From Actinacidiphila oryziradicis (GTDB lineage Bacteria > Actinomycetota > Actinomycetes > Streptomycetales > Streptomycetaceae): a DNA stretch of 64,000 bases. Shown here piece by piece: positions 36,873 to 46,142 of this stretch. The notes under the pieces were generated by a model, which saw nothing but the letters and a program-made list of their open reading frames with translations, was not told the DNA's origin and searched no databases. The stretch's first letter is position 1, and every line of letters begins with the position of its first letter. A program made the position numbers and the translations under genes. The DNA lies in the NCBI RefSeq assembly GCF_005047355.1, contig NZ_SUMC01000026.1, positions 1-64,000 on the forward strand, in the 5' to 3' direction.

Positions 36873-37898
36873 ACAGGACTTGTAGACGAACGGCGCGACC
36901 TTGGGGTCGTCGATGTTCTGCTTGGTGATGGCGGCCAGACCGGTGATCTTGGCCTTGTCCACGGTCGAGCCCTTGCCGAGGGCGACGGCGTACTGCACAC
37001 CCAGGACACCCATGTCGTACGGGTCCTGCGAGATGATCGCGTCGATGTCCCCGGCGCGCAGGGACTGCACCTGGCTGGGCTGGGCGTCGAAGGCGACGAT
37101 CTTCACCTTGGAGCGCGCGTTGGCGTTGCGCACACCGACGGGCGCGCCGTCACCGGTGAAGTTGTCCACCGCGAAGACGCCTTTCAGGTCCGGGTTGGCC
37201 GCGAGGACGGAGCTGACCTTGGACGCGGTGGCCTGCGCCGAGTGGTCGGCGTACTGCGTGGTCAGCACCGTGATGCCCGGGTGCTTCGCCTTCATCTCGT
37301 CGACGAAGCCCTTGACGCGCTCGTCATCGGTGCTGCTGCCCGGCGGCTCGCTCAGCGCGACGACCTTCCCCTTGTCACCGATGAGCTTGGCGATGTTGTC
37401 GGCGCCGAGGGCGCCGCCCGCGATGTTGTCGCTGTTGATCTGGCTGGACAGATCGGAGACGTCGCTGAGCTTGGTGTCGACGGTGATGAGGTTGATGCCG
37501 GCGGCCTTGGCCTGGTGCATCGGCTGGAACATCGCGGTCTTGTCCGTCGGCGCGATGAGGACGGCCTGCGGCTGCTGGGCGACGACGGAGCTGAGCACCG
37601 GCTGCTGGGCGGCGGGGTCGAAGGTGCCGGGCGCGGAATAGGTGTACTTCACGCCGAGCTTCTTCGCCTCGGTCTTGGCGCCGCAGTCGATCGCCGAGTA
37701 GAAGGGGCTGTCCTTCACCCCGCCGACGAAGGCGACGCTCTTGACCGCGACCTTGGACGATCCCGCGGACCCCGAGGAGGCGGTGGGGCTCGAACTGCTG
37801 CATCCGGCGGCGGTCACGATCAGGCCGAGGGCGCTGAGCGCGATGACTGCCTTCTTCGTACGGGTGGCGCCGGTGAATGGCGCGAACGGCTTGGACAT
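36870..37898 (-). CDS. Ribose-type sugar/polyol-binding lipoprotein
   Basis: A 342-residue lipoprotein. Signal peptide with lipobox TAAGC (Cys33), then a periplasmic-binding-protein-1 fold (SVAFVGGVKDSPFYSAIDCG, AVLIAPTDKTAM, GVFAVDNFTGDGAPVGV). It delivers a pentose, hexose or polyol to the permease. It is transcribed after the permease gene and before the catabolic genes. The ATG at 37896-37898 follows AGGAGAG. Confidence 0.93.
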   Translation of the reverse strand: MSKPFAPFTGATRTKKAVIALSALGLIVTAAGCSSSSPTASSGSAGSSKVAVKSVAFVGGVKDSPFYSAIDCGAKTEAKKLGVKYTYSAPGTFDPAAQQPVLSSVVAQQPQAVLIAPTDKTAMFQPMHQAKAAGINLITVDTKLSDVSDLSSQINSDNIAGGALGADNIAKLIGDKGKVVALSEPPGSSTDDERVKGFVDEMKAKHPGITVLTTQYADHSAQATASKVSSVLAANPDLKGVFAVDNFTGDGAPVGVRNANARSKVKIVAFDAQPSQVQSLRAGDIDAIISQDPYDMGVLGVQYAVALGKGSTVDKAKITGLAAITKQNIDDPKVAPFVYKSC

Positions 37899-37991
37899 AC
37901 GACTCTCCTGTGCGGAATCCGGAGTGGAGTGGTGATACGGGCAGGGGGTACGGAAGGCCGGCGGCCGGCTGCCCCGGGAGGGCAGCGCGGG

Positions 37992-39047
37992 TCAGCCGCG
38001 GTTCTGGGTCCCCCTGCGGACCTGGTCGATGAAGACGGCGGCGACCAGCACGGCGCCGACGGCGAAGGTCTGCCAGAACGGTTCGACGCCGAGGATGACG
38101 AACCCGCTCTGCAGGGTCACCGGGACGAGGATTCCGATGACGGTGCCGAAGATCGTGGCCACCCCGCCGAAGAGGCTGGTACCTCCGAGGACGGCGCCCG
38201 CGATCGTGGTGAGGTTGTCACCGGTGTGGCCCGCGATGGTGGTCGTGGAGAACTGGGCGAGGCTCATCGCGCCCGCCACTCCGGCCAGCGCACCGCTCAC
38301 GACATAGATGGAGATCAGGTGGCGGCGTACCGGAACGCCCGACCTGAGCGCGCCCTCCGGATTGGAGCCGATGGCCTTCGTCCGGATCCCGTAGATGGTG
38401 TGCCACAGCACCAGCCCCGCGCCGGCCGCGACCACCAGGGCGATGACCACGAGCACGGGGACGCCCGCGATGTTCTGGTAGCCGATCGTGTCGGTCATCA
38501 CCGAGGGCACCGTACGGATGTCGAGGCCGTTGCTGATGATCTGGGCCGCTCCGAGGGCCATACCGAGCGTGCCCAGCGTCGCGATCAGCGCGGGTACCCG
38601 CAGATAGGTGATGATGAGCCCGTTGACCAGGCCCCAAAAGGCGCTGGCGACGACACACACCAGCACACCGACGCCAACGGCGCCCCATCCCGCGCTCATG
38701 CCTCCCATGGCGCCCATCACCTTCGCGGACACCACGGTGCCGAAGACCAGGACCGACCCGATGGAGAGGTCGATTCCGCCCGTCGCCAGAACGAACGTCT
38801 GACCGATGGCGGCGACACCGATCACGGCGGCCGACAGGGCGATGGAGCGGAAGTTGTACGTACCGAGGAAGGTGTCGGGCCGCAGTGCGGAGAAGAGGAC
38901 GAGCATGAGCAGCAGGATCACGAGCATGCCGATGCTGGGCCGCCCCAGCGCGGCGCGCAGGAAGCGCGGGGCGGCGGCGCCATGTGTCCCACCGGTGCCG
39001 TTGGCGATGGTGTCGCCCACCGATGTGTTGTTGCGGAGCAGTGTCAT
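37992..39047 (-). CDS. Ribose-type ABC permease (RbsC family)
   Basis: A 351-residue permease with about nine to ten membrane segments, including FVLATGGIDLSIGSVLVFGT and GAVLGGTSLFGGVATIFGTV, the two standard RbsC signatures. Its start ATG 39045-39047 overlaps the ATPase stop (ATGA). It forms the channel of the CUT2 importer. Confidence 0.95.
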   Translation of the reverse strand: MTLLRNNTSVGDTIANGTGGTHGAAAPRFLRAALGRPSIGMLVILLLMLVLFSALRPDTFLGTYNFRSIALSAAVIGVAAIGQTFVLATGGIDLSIGSVLVFGTVVSAKVMGAMGGMSAGWGAVGVGVLVCVVASAFWGLVNGLIITYLRVPALIATLGTLGMALGAAQIISNGLDIRTVPSVMTDTIGYQNIAGVPVLVVIALVVAAGAGLVLWHTIYGIRTKAIGSNPEGALRSGVPVRRHLISIYVVSGALAGVAGAMSLAQFSTTTIAGHTGDNLTTIAGAVLGGTSLFGGVATIFGTVIGILVPVTLQSGFVILGVEPFWQTFAVGAVLVAAVFIDQVRRGTQNRG

Positions 39048-39832
39048 GAGTTCACCTCGGCGGACTTGCCGCTCGTCATTTCCTTCACCAGGTCGGCGAC
39101 CGTGGCCTCACCGCGGCGGAACGTTGCGACGCGGGTGCCGAGGCGCAGGACCTGGATGGAGTCGGCGACTTCCAGTACGTCCGTCATGTTGTGGCTGATG
39201 AGGATGACCCCGATACCGCTGTCGGCGACCCTGCGGATCAGTTCGAGCACACTCTGGGTCTGGGCGACGCCCAGCGCGGCGGTCGGCTCGTCCATCATCA
39301 CCAGGTGAGATGCCCACATGGCGGCGCGGGCGATGGCGACACTCTGCCGCTGACCGCCGGACAGGGCGGCGACGCGCCCCTTGTGGTCCTTGATCCGGAC
39401 GTTCAGAGCGTCGAATACCTCCTCCGTCCGGTCGCGCATCCGGCCCCGGTCCACGACGCCGAGCATGCCCAGGACCCCGGAGCGGCGCAGTTCGCGGCCC
39501 ATGAAGACGTTCTCGTACGGGGTCAGGTCCCCGGCCAGCGCCAGGTCCTGGTAGACGGTCTCGATGCCGTACGCCCGGACATCCTGGGGCGATCCCGGGC
39601 GTACGGGCTTCCCGTCGATCAGCAGTTCTCCCTCGTCCGCGGTGTAGACGCCGGACAGCACTTTGACCAGGGAACTCTTGCCGGCGCCGTTGTCCCCGAT
39701 CAGCGCGGTGACCTCACCGGCTCGCGCCTTGAACTCGGCGCCCCGGAGGGCCTGGACCTGTCCGAAGGCCTTGTGGATGCCCCTCGCTTCCATCACAGGG
39801 GCCCGGGTGGCCGTCTTGACATTCTCATTCAT
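39044..39832 (-). CDS. CUT2 sugar ABC ATPase, single nucleotide-binding domain
   Basis: A 262-residue ATPase: Walker A LIGDNGAGKSSL, signature ALSGGQRQSVAIARA, Walker B LVMMDEPTAAL and the switch histidine LISHN. Unlike RbsA it has one nucleotide-binding domain, as in FrcA-type systems, and would work as a homodimer. ATG 39830-39832 is the first good start. It is the first gene of the operon and is divergent from the sorC regulator. Confidence 0.93.
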   Translation of the reverse strand: MNENVKTATRAPVMEARGIHKAFGQVQALRGAEFKARAGEVTALIGDNGAGKSSLVKVLSGVYTADEGELLIDGKPVRPGSPQDVRAYGIETVYQDLALAGDLTPYENVFMGRELRRSGVLGMLGVVDRGRMRDRTEEVFDALNVRIKDHKGRVAALSGGQRQSVAIARAAMWASHLVMMDEPTAALGVAQTQSVLELIRRVADSGIGVILISHNMTDVLEVADSIQVLRLGTRVATFRRGEATVADLVKEMTSGKSAEVNS

Positions 39833-39945
39833 GACAATCCACCCCAAGAGTGACAATGAGCGATCGGGCCACGCGGCGCGAATGCTCGGTCGGGGAACTT
39901 CATCGGCCCTCTCCCGCTGCTGAATGACGGCACGTACATGTTCAC

Positions 39946-40036
39946 GCCGTAAATGCCGCGTTACGGCCTTATGGCGTGGGGTGTGAGTATCAGACCTCCA
40001 GCCCGCCCATGCGTCAAGTAGGATGCCCATATGGGC
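39946..40036. promoter_or_regulatory. SorC operator candidates in the divergent promoter
   Basis: GCCGTAA (39946-39952) with TTACGGC (39961-39967) is a 7-bp inverted repeat with an 8-bp spacer. GCCCATATGGGC (40025-40036) is a perfect 12-bp palindrome 54 bp before the regulator start. Both lie in the 257-bp region between the operon and sorC genes. Confidence 0.55.
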
Positions 40037-40089
40037 GGGGGTCAGGGCGGGTGGACTCCGCCGCCGAAGCGTTCAGGAGGGGGAATCCC

Positions 40090-41034
40090 ATGGGTCCAGC
40101 CGAACTCCAGCGCGCCACGACGGTCGCGCGCCGGTACTACCTGGAGGACAAGGCCAAGAAGGAGATCGCCGACGAACTCGGCATCTCGCGCTATAAGGTC
40201 GCGCGCATCCTCGACGAGTGCCGTAAGCAGGGCATCGTCCGTATCGAGATCGGTGTGCCCACCGCCGTGGACAGTGAGCTGTCCGAGCAGTTGCGCGTCG
40301 CGTTCCGGCTCCAGCACGCTCTGGTGGTCAAGGTGACGGCTCCGGACGTTGTGACATTGCGCCGGGAGCTGGGCACCGCCGCCGCCGAGCTGCTCACCGA
40401 GATCGTGACCGAGGACGACGTCCTCGGTGTGAGCTGGGGACGCACACTCGACACCATGGCGGGGGCGCTGAGAAGCCTGGCGCCGTGCAGCATTGTGCAG
40501 ATGACAGGTGTCACCGGGGCGGTCGGCGCCAACACCATTGATCTCGTACGCCAGCTGGCCGCAGTCTCGCGCGGACCCGCCTATCCGATATACGCACCGC
40601 TCGTGGTGTCCGACGCCGGTACGGCCAGGGCGCTGTACGAGCAGCCGGGCATCGCCGCCGCCACCTCACGGTTCCCGTCCATCACCAAGGCAGCCGTGGC
40701 CATCGGCAGCTGGGGCCCGGACGGGTCGCAGGTTTACGAGGCGATGCCCCCCGCGATGCTCGCCTCGCTGTCCACCACGGACATCGCGGCGGAGGTCTGC
40801 TCGATCCTGCTCGCGCAGGACGGCACACCCACGGGAGGGGACATCAGCCGGCTGACGATCAGTATTGACGCCGAGCAGCTGCGCCGGATCCCGGAGGTCA
40901 TCGCGGTGGCCGGCGGCGCGTCCAAGGCGCGGGCCATCCACAGTGTGCTGCGCGGCGGACTGGCCAACTCCGTGATCACCGACGAGAGCGCGGCGCGGCT
41001 TCTCCTTGAGTCGCATGCGCGAATCCAGAAGTAG
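40090..41034 (+). CDS. SorC/DeoR-family sugar-binding transcriptional regulator
   Basis: A 314-residue regulator. The N-terminal helix-turn-helix (about 8-55; AKKEIADELGISRYKVARIL) is followed by a SorC sugar-phosphate sensor (VLGVSWGRTLDTMA; VAVAGGASKARAIHSVLRG). ATG 40090 follows CAGGAGGGGG. It is divergent from the nine-gene operon and likely activates or represses it on binding a phosphorylated intermediate made by the kinase. Confidence 0.93.
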   Translation: MGPAELQRATTVARRYYLEDKAKKEIADELGISRYKVARILDECRKQGIVRIEIGVPTAVDSELSEQLRVAFRLQHALVVKVTAPDVVTLRRELGTAAAELLTEIVTEDDVLGVSWGRTLDTMAGALRSLAPCSIVQMTGVTGAVGANTIDLVRQLAAVSRGPAYPIYAPLVVSDAGTARALYEQPGIAAATSRFPSITKAAVAIGSWGPDGSQVYEAMPPAMLASLSTTDIAAEVCSILLAQDGTPTGGDISRLTISIDAEQLRRIPEVIAVAGGASKARAIHSVLRGGLANSVITDESAARLLLESHARIQK

Positions 41035-41159
41035 CCACCGCCCTCCGACCGAGCCCGACCGGGCGTTCGTTACGCACACGCGGCCTGACCTGCCCGGACG
41101 TAATAATCCTCATCCATGGTCCGCGACGTGCAGGTTCTCGCGAACGGCCGCCAGGACTC

Positions 41160-42059
41160 TCATTTCGACGGCGCTGCGGTGATCCGCTTCTCGAACCAGT
41201 GGTGGGCGTACGGCTCGTCGTTGAAGGCGGGGATCTCCTGGAAGCCGCAGGAGTGGTACAGGCTGATCGCGGCGGTGAGCGCCTTGTTGGTGTCCAGGCG
41301 CACTACGTCGCGGCCGTGCTGGGCGGCCCGCGCCTCCAGCTCGGCCAGGAACCGGCGGCCGAGGCCGAGCCTCCGGGCATGGGGCGCGACCCACATGCGT
41401 TTGATCTCGGCCGGGGCGCCGGGCGGCAGCTTCAGACCGGCGCAGCCGACGGGCTCGCCCTGCAGCCGGGCGACCAGGAACAGGCCGTGCGGCGGCCGGA
41501 GTTCGCCGGCGTCGGGCAGCAGGCTCCGCGCAGGGTCGAAGCCGGTCTCGAAACGCTCCTGCAGCTCGGTGAAGTAGGACCGCAGGCAGTGCTCGGCGTC
41601 GGGGTGGTCCGGGCCGACGGCGTCCAGCGTGACCGTCGCGGCGGTCAGCAACCGGTCGACCTCGGCCATCGCGGCGACCAGCCGGGCGCGCTGGGCGGCA
41701 TTGAGCGGCTCCAGCAGGGAGCTGGCCAGCTCGTCGCTGCGGCCGTCGAGCATGGCGCGCTCCGCGCGGCCCGCGTCGGTGAGCCGGACGGTGCGCACCC
41801 GTCTGTCCCGGGGTTTCGGCTCCACCGTCACCAAGCCGTCGGTCTCCAGGGAGCGCAGCAGCCGGCTGATGTACCCGGAGTCAAGCCCGAGGCGCTCGCG
41901 CAGCCGCCGTACGTCCTGGCCCTGCTCGCCGATCTCCCAGACTAGCCGGGCCTCGCCGATGGGCCTGTCGCGGCCCAGGTAGTGGTCGTGGAGCACGCCC
42001 ACGCGTTCGGTGACGGTGCGGTTGAACCGCCGCACCTGGTCGATCTGCGCCGCATCCAT
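41160..42059 (-). CDS. MarR-GNAT fusion protein
   Basis: A 299-residue two-domain protein. A MarR-type winged helix (about 5-140; RLRERLGLDSGYISRLLRSL, KPRDRRVRTVRLTDAG) precedes a GNAT acetyltransferase (about 145-295; EIKRMWVAPHARRLGLGRRF with the acetyl-CoA loop). This fusion is widespread in actinobacteria. The ATG is at 42057-42059. It is a lone gene with its own promoter side toward 42060-42183. Confidence 0.9.
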   Translation of the reverse strand: MDAAQIDQVRRFNRTVTERVGVLHDHYLGRDRPIGEARLVWEIGEQGQDVRRLRERLGLDSGYISRLLRSLETDGLVTVEPKPRDRRVRTVRLTDAGRAERAMLDGRSDELASSLLEPLNAAQRARLVAAMAEVDRLLTAATVTLDAVGPDHPDAEHCLRSYFTELQERFETGFDPARSLLPDAGELRPPHGLFLVARLQGEPVGCAGLKLPPGAPAEIKRMWVAPHARRLGLGRRFLAELEARAAQHGRDVVRLDTNKALTAAISLYHSCGFQEIPAFNDEPYAHHWFEKRITAAPSK

Positions 42060-42183
42060 TGTCTGACTCTAGTCAGAGAACCTTGTGCGGGACCAGAGGC
42101 GGGCGGTCAACCTTCGTTGATGTCCGTTCTTATGCGACCCAGTCGCTGTTTCATCGAACTCAGTCGAGAGGGACAACTTCCTG

Positions 42184-42480
42184 ATGCGCGAAGATCTGCG
42201 GATGGACTTGGATCACCTGCTGGTAGGCCACTGGAGCAGCCTCCCGTCCTCCTACGGGGTCGTGGAAGCCTCTGAGCTGGGATTTCTCAGTGACGGCCGG
42301 GGATGGAGCTCATGGTTCGACGTCGATGCGCTGTGCGTCACGCGCTTTGACTGGACGTGTCCGGAACCAGGGGTTGTGGAGCTGCGTACGAAGTGGATCG
42401 TGCAGGGAACGCCCAGCGAAGGGGGCGGCTCCTCTACGTTCTCCTCCATGGAGCCGGCTGAGCAGGTGGACGAGGTCAGG
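42184..42480 (+). pseudogene. Hypothetical protein, 3'-truncated
   Basis: The frame from ATG 42184 reads MREDLRMDLDHLLVGHWSSL, then SELGFLSDGRGWSSWFDVDA and RFDWTCPEPGVVELRTKWIV, compact and protein-like. After about residue 98 it turns into arginine-rich nonsense where it enters the reverse-strand LytR-CpsA-Psr fragment. Its natural end is lost at a junction near 42475. I do not recognise the family. Confidence 0.55.
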
Positions 42481-42848
42481 CGCCGCAGGCACCGCCCAGC
42501 GAGCAGTCTGCCTTGCTACTGCGGGAGTCCGAGCCGACCACCAGGATATTGATCGGGGATCGACCGAAGGCGTCCTTCTTCTCCACTCCTGCACTCTTTG
42601 TGGAGATAGCCGCAGTATGAATATTCCCGTTCAACTGGTTGTAAAGATAATAAAGGAAACCGGCTACGACCAGGATAAGCACGGCGGTGGTGCACGCCAG
42701 GATCTTCAAACCCCTGTGTCTACGCCTGCGTTGGGCCTACCGTGCAGCCAGACGGCTCCCCGTCGCCCCGCGTCTCGTCCGTCTCCTTCGCGGACCGGCG
42801 GTGGGCTGTGGACGCCCCCCGAGGGCCTGTTATGGGTCCATCTGCCAT
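42476..42848 (-). pseudogene. LytR-CpsA-Psr (LCP) protein N-terminal fragment with frameshift
   Basis: The reverse strand encodes a basic leader, a transmembrane helix (LACTAAVLILVVAGFLYYLY without the exact order of the flanks) and the start of an LCP domain with INILVVGSDSRSS, where LCP enzymes bind the polyprenyl-phosphate substrate. A plausible N terminus starts at ATG 42846-42848 but is in another frame and meets TAG near 42720, so one frameshift separates leader and helix. The catalytic domain after GSDSR is gone, with a stop at 42476. Confidence 0.55.
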
Positions 42849-42906
42849 GTTCACATCCTAGAGACGGCGACGCCGAGGAAGGCGCGGGGCTGTTGCTGGG
42901 CAGGCG

Positions 42907-43014
42907 TTAGCAACCCCGGATTGCAGAGTGACTCTCCCATACCGTCAGCACCGGGTTGATACCGGGCATGGCGGTCGTGGCCGCTGCAATCGTGTCGGAG
43001 TCCTCGGCGATCAC
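42907..43014 (-). pseudogene. Response-regulator stub after the kinase
   Basis: GTG 43012-43014 overlaps the kinase stop (GTGA) exactly as a coupled response-regulator gene would. The first residues VIAEDS match the start of NarL-type regulators (acidic pocket). After six codons the frame becomes unrelated (DTIAAATTAMPGINPV) and stops at 42907. The regulator was cut off at a junction near 42995. Confidence 0.5.
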
Positions 43015-44240
43015 GGAGGGACGACGCACGGCAGCTCCACGGTGATGACGGTCGGGCCCCCGGCGGGGCTGCTGATCGAGAAGGTGCCGTCCACGGAGGC
43101 CGCCCGGCGGGCCAGGCCGGCCAGGCCGGAGCCGTGGGCGGGGTCGGCGCCGCCGGGGCCGTCGTCGGCGACGGTGACCCGGAGCGTACCGCCTTGGCCC
43201 TCCACGGTGACGTCCGCCCGGGAGGCGTCCGGGGCGTGCTTGGCGATGTTGGCCAGCGCCTCGGAGACGGTGAAGTAGGCGACCGCCTCGATGGTCGGGG
43301 CGGCCCGCCGGGGTACGTCGACGCGCAGCCGCACCGGCAGCGGGGCGCGGGCGGCGATGCCGGACAGGGCGGCGTCCAGTCCCCGGTCGTCCAGGACGGC
43401 CGGATGCAGGCCGCGTACCAGGTTGTTCAGCTCGTCTATCGCCTCCTTCGCCTCCCGGTGGGCCTGGTCGATGACTTGCCGGGCGTCGTCGGGCAGCTCG
43501 GTGAGCGTCGCCCGGGCGATACCGAGGTTCACGGCGAGGGAGACCAGGCGCTGCTGCGCTCCGTCGTGCAGATCCCGCTCGATGCGCCGCCGTTCGGCGT
43601 CGGCCGCGTCCACCGCCCCCGCCCGGCTCTCGGTGAGGTCCTCGACCCGGCGAGTGAGCCGCTCGGCGCGGCTGGGGCCCAGCAGGGCGAGGGCGGCGCG
43701 GGTGTCGAGCCGCACCAGGACGTGGGTGAGCCACCAGGCGAGGAGCAGGGCGGCGACGCCGGTCGCGTCGATGTACTGGGCCTCCGTCGTGTACCGGAGG
43801 AACTTCGGCCGCTGCTCGGGCGGAACCACCCAGATCCACACCAGGGCGGTCCCCGCCGCCGCGCCCCAGCTTCACAGCACGGCGGTGGCGGCCGTTCCGC
43901 AGGCCACCAGCGGCCCCACCAGCGCGTGATAGGCGACCTGCCGCCAGGTCGCCCCGTAGCTCAGCCACATCAGCGCTTCCCGCAGGGTGGGCCTGCGCCG
44001 GGCGGCGGGCAGCAGGGGGATCTCCACGCCCGCGAGCGACGCGAACCTGCGGCGCTGCAAGGTGGTGAGCGCTCCGGCGGCGAAGATTATGAGCAGCAGG
44101 CCGGGCGCTGACCCCTTCCACAGCACCGTCCACAGCAGCGCCGGGACGATCTGCAGCGGTACCCCCGCGGCGTTGAAGGCCGTCTCACGGCGCAAGCGTC
44201 GGAGCGCGTCGCGCAGCGCGGTGAGTGGGGCCATGCGCAC
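43011..44240 (-). pseudogene. DesK/NarL-type histidine kinase interrupted by an in-frame TGA
   Basis: Two frames in the same register join across one TGA (43872-43874). The first 122 residues hold membrane segments (LLLIIFAAGALTTL; VGPLVACGTAATAVL). After the stop the same register continues, without frameshift, through WIWVVPPEQRP and the kinase core: ERDLHDGAQQRLVSLAVNLG, SEALANIAKHAPDAS and VADDGPGGADPAHGSG. Full length would be about 409 residues. A single base change of TGG to TGA explains it. A second product could start at GTG 43839-43841. It is followed by a stub of its response-regulator gene. Confidence 0.75.
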
Positions 44241-44366
44241 ACGGTAGAGCGCGGGCGGCCGCCCGGACCATGGAGTTGCCTTCAGCCCGGGGGTGTACCC
44301 AGCACCACCCCGAGCCGGTTGGAAGGGCTACCGACAAGGGCGGCCGGGACCGGCAGGGTGGACGGC

Positions 44367-44786
44367 ATGACGACGACGCTGCGCTTCGGACGGGCCGCCC
44401 GCACGCTGACCGCCGCCGGGGTGGCGATGGTCCCGTGGATCTTCGTGCTGGCGCGGGTGGCCGGCCCGCACCCGGTGGTGAAGACCGGCCTGGCCGTGAT
44501 GGAGGCCGTCGGCCTGGTCGGCACCGGCCTGTTACTGGCCCGGGGCGACCGGCGGCGGGTCGCCGTGGCCCCGGCCACCGCGGTGCTGCTGGTGGCCGAC
44601 GCCTGGTTCGGCGTGCTGACCGCCGCGCCCGGAGCGGAGCACACGGCGGTGCTGATGGCCGCCTGCCTCGAACTGCCGCTCGCCGCGCTGTGCACGGCGG
44701 TGGCATGGAGCGCCCTGCACGCGCTGTCCCCGCGATCAGGCGGGTCTTTGAGGGCCCTGGCGTGCCATTCTCGAAGGTCGGCATGA
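44367..44786 (+). CDS. Small multi-pass membrane protein, unknown function
   Basis: A 139-residue protein with four hydrophobic segments (LTAAGVAMVPWIFVLARVAG; VAPATAVLLVADAWFGVLTA). The last 15 residues (SGGSLRALACHSRRSA) look unlike the rest and may come from a changed 3' end. ATG 44367 lies 126 bp from the divergent kinase gene. No function can be assigned. Confidence 0.6.
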   Translation: MTTTLRFGRAARTLTAAGVAMVPWIFVLARVAGPHPVVKTGLAVMEAVGLVGTGLLLARGDRRRVAVAPATAVLLVADAWFGVLTAAPGAEHTAVLMAACLELPLAALCTAVAWSALHALSPRSGGSLRALACHSRRSA

Positions 44787-44970
44787 CCCGCTCCAAGCAA
44801 AAGGAGCCTCACCCGAACTCTGAGTTCGACCTCAGCCCTGTAGGTGCCGTAAACCCGTCCGGTGCGTTCCGGCGGGGCCTGCGGACGGTGGCCATCGACG
44901 TCACCAGCCTGTACCTGCCGGACAGCGAGCCGATCTCCCCCCCCTCCACGCCAAGCGCAACGACGGGCCG

Positions 44971-45525
44971 TCAGACGACGATGACCTCCACACCGCCGTC
45001 GCGGATTTTCGCGATCGCGTCGCCGGGCGCGTCGGCGTCGGTGATGAAGCAGTCGACGGCGCTGAGCGGGCAGATCCGGGCGAAGGCCCGCGCGTTGAGT
45101 TTGCTGCTGTCCGCGACGACGACCTTGCGGGCCCGTTCGGCCATGAGCCGATTGATACGTGCCTCGTCCTCGTCGGCCGCCTTGGCGCCCAGTTCGGGGT
45201 CGAAGCCGTCGACGCCGAGCATGGCGTAGTCGAGGTCGATCTGGGCGAGGGTGTCGTAGGCCAATGGGCCGGTGAGCTCGAAGGATTGCAGCCGTGAGAC
45301 GCCACCGGTCATGACGAGTTTGATGTGCCGGCGGACGGTGAGTTCGCCGGCGATGTTGATGGCGTTGGTGACGATGGTGATCTGCTGGGGCGCCTTCCCG
45401 TCGTCGGGGGGCTGGCGTTCGGCAATCGCGCGGGCCACTTCCGTCGTCGTCGTGCCGCCGTTGATGCCGACGACATCGCCGGTGCCGACGAGCGCGGCGG
45501 CGGCCCGCCCGATGCGGGTCTTCAA
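44971..45525 (-). CDS. DeoR-family regulator lacking its DNA-binding domain
   Basis: Only the DeoR C-terminal sugar-phosphate sensor is present: GDVVGINGGTTTTEVARAIA, FELTGPLAYDTLA, YAMLGVDGFDPELG and DSSKLNARAFARIC. The helix-turn-helix that should precede it is missing. In frame only VAQLKTRIG precedes, with a TAA at 45538-45540. TTG 45523 is the only start. It faces a binding-protein remnant and AgaS-like genes, so it was probably the amino-sugar regulator. Now it would not bind DNA. Confidence 0.7.
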   Translation of the reverse strand: MKTRIGRAAAALVGTGDVVGINGGTTTTEVARAIAERQPPDDGKAPQQITIVTNAINIAGELTVRRHIKLVMTGGVSRLQSFELTGPLAYDTLAQIDLDYAMLGVDGFDPELGAKAADEDEARINRLMAERARKVVVADSSKLNARAFARICPLSAVDCFITDADAPGDAIAKIRDGGVEVIVV

Positions 45526-45630
45526 TTGAGCGACTGCTTATGAGCACTCTAGGGTCTGATCAACCACGGCGGCGGGGTCTGGTCGATGGTCCGATGAGGT
45601 CTTGATCCAGGAGATCCAGGAGAGTGCGAA

Positions 45631-46131
45631 GTGCGGAGACGAGAGTTGGCGGCGGTGGCGGGGCCCTTGGCGTTGCTCATGTCGGTGGCGGCGTGTTCGA
45701 GCGACAAGACGTCGGTCGGCGGTGACGGAAAGGCGTCATTGACCTACGGGGTCTGGGACGTCAACCAGGTACCGGCGAGGAAGAAGATCATCTCCGCGTT
45801 CGAGGCGAAGAACCCGAACATCAAGGTGTCAGTGCAACTGACGCCGTACAACCAGTACTTCACGAAGCTTCAGGCCGCGGCGACCGGTGGACAGGCCCCG
45901 GACGTATTCTGGATGAACGGCCCGAACTTCCAGCTCTACGCGTCCAACGGAGTCATCAAGCCGCTGACCGACCTGAAGCCGGACACGTCGGTGCACCCCG
46001 GCGCGTATCCGACCGCGTCCTGGACATGGAGCGACTTCGACAAGGCCCGCCTCCGAGCGGGCCGGGGAGCCGTAACGCCGGCACGCCACACTCACCGGCC
46101 GCGCCGCCACACCACGCACTACCACGCATAG
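45631..46131 (+). pseudogene. Sugar-binding lipoprotein remnant with internal deletion
   Basis: GTG 45631 after AGGAG starts a lipoprotein (lipobox SVAAC) with a family-1 solute-binding beginning: SLTYGVWDVNQVPARKKIIS and GQAPDVFWMNGPNFQLYASN. At HPGAYPTA the sequence jumps to SWTWSDFDKA, which in this family lies tens of residues further on, then into unrelated sequence. The last 250 or more residues are missing. Confidence 0.65.
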
Positions 46132-46142
46132 AAGGAGCCCGC

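Noticed and set aside
42184..42552. Complete 122-residue hypothetical protein
   Set aside because: Composition changes abruptly after residue 98 where it overlaps the LCP fragment on the other strand. I treat it as truncated.
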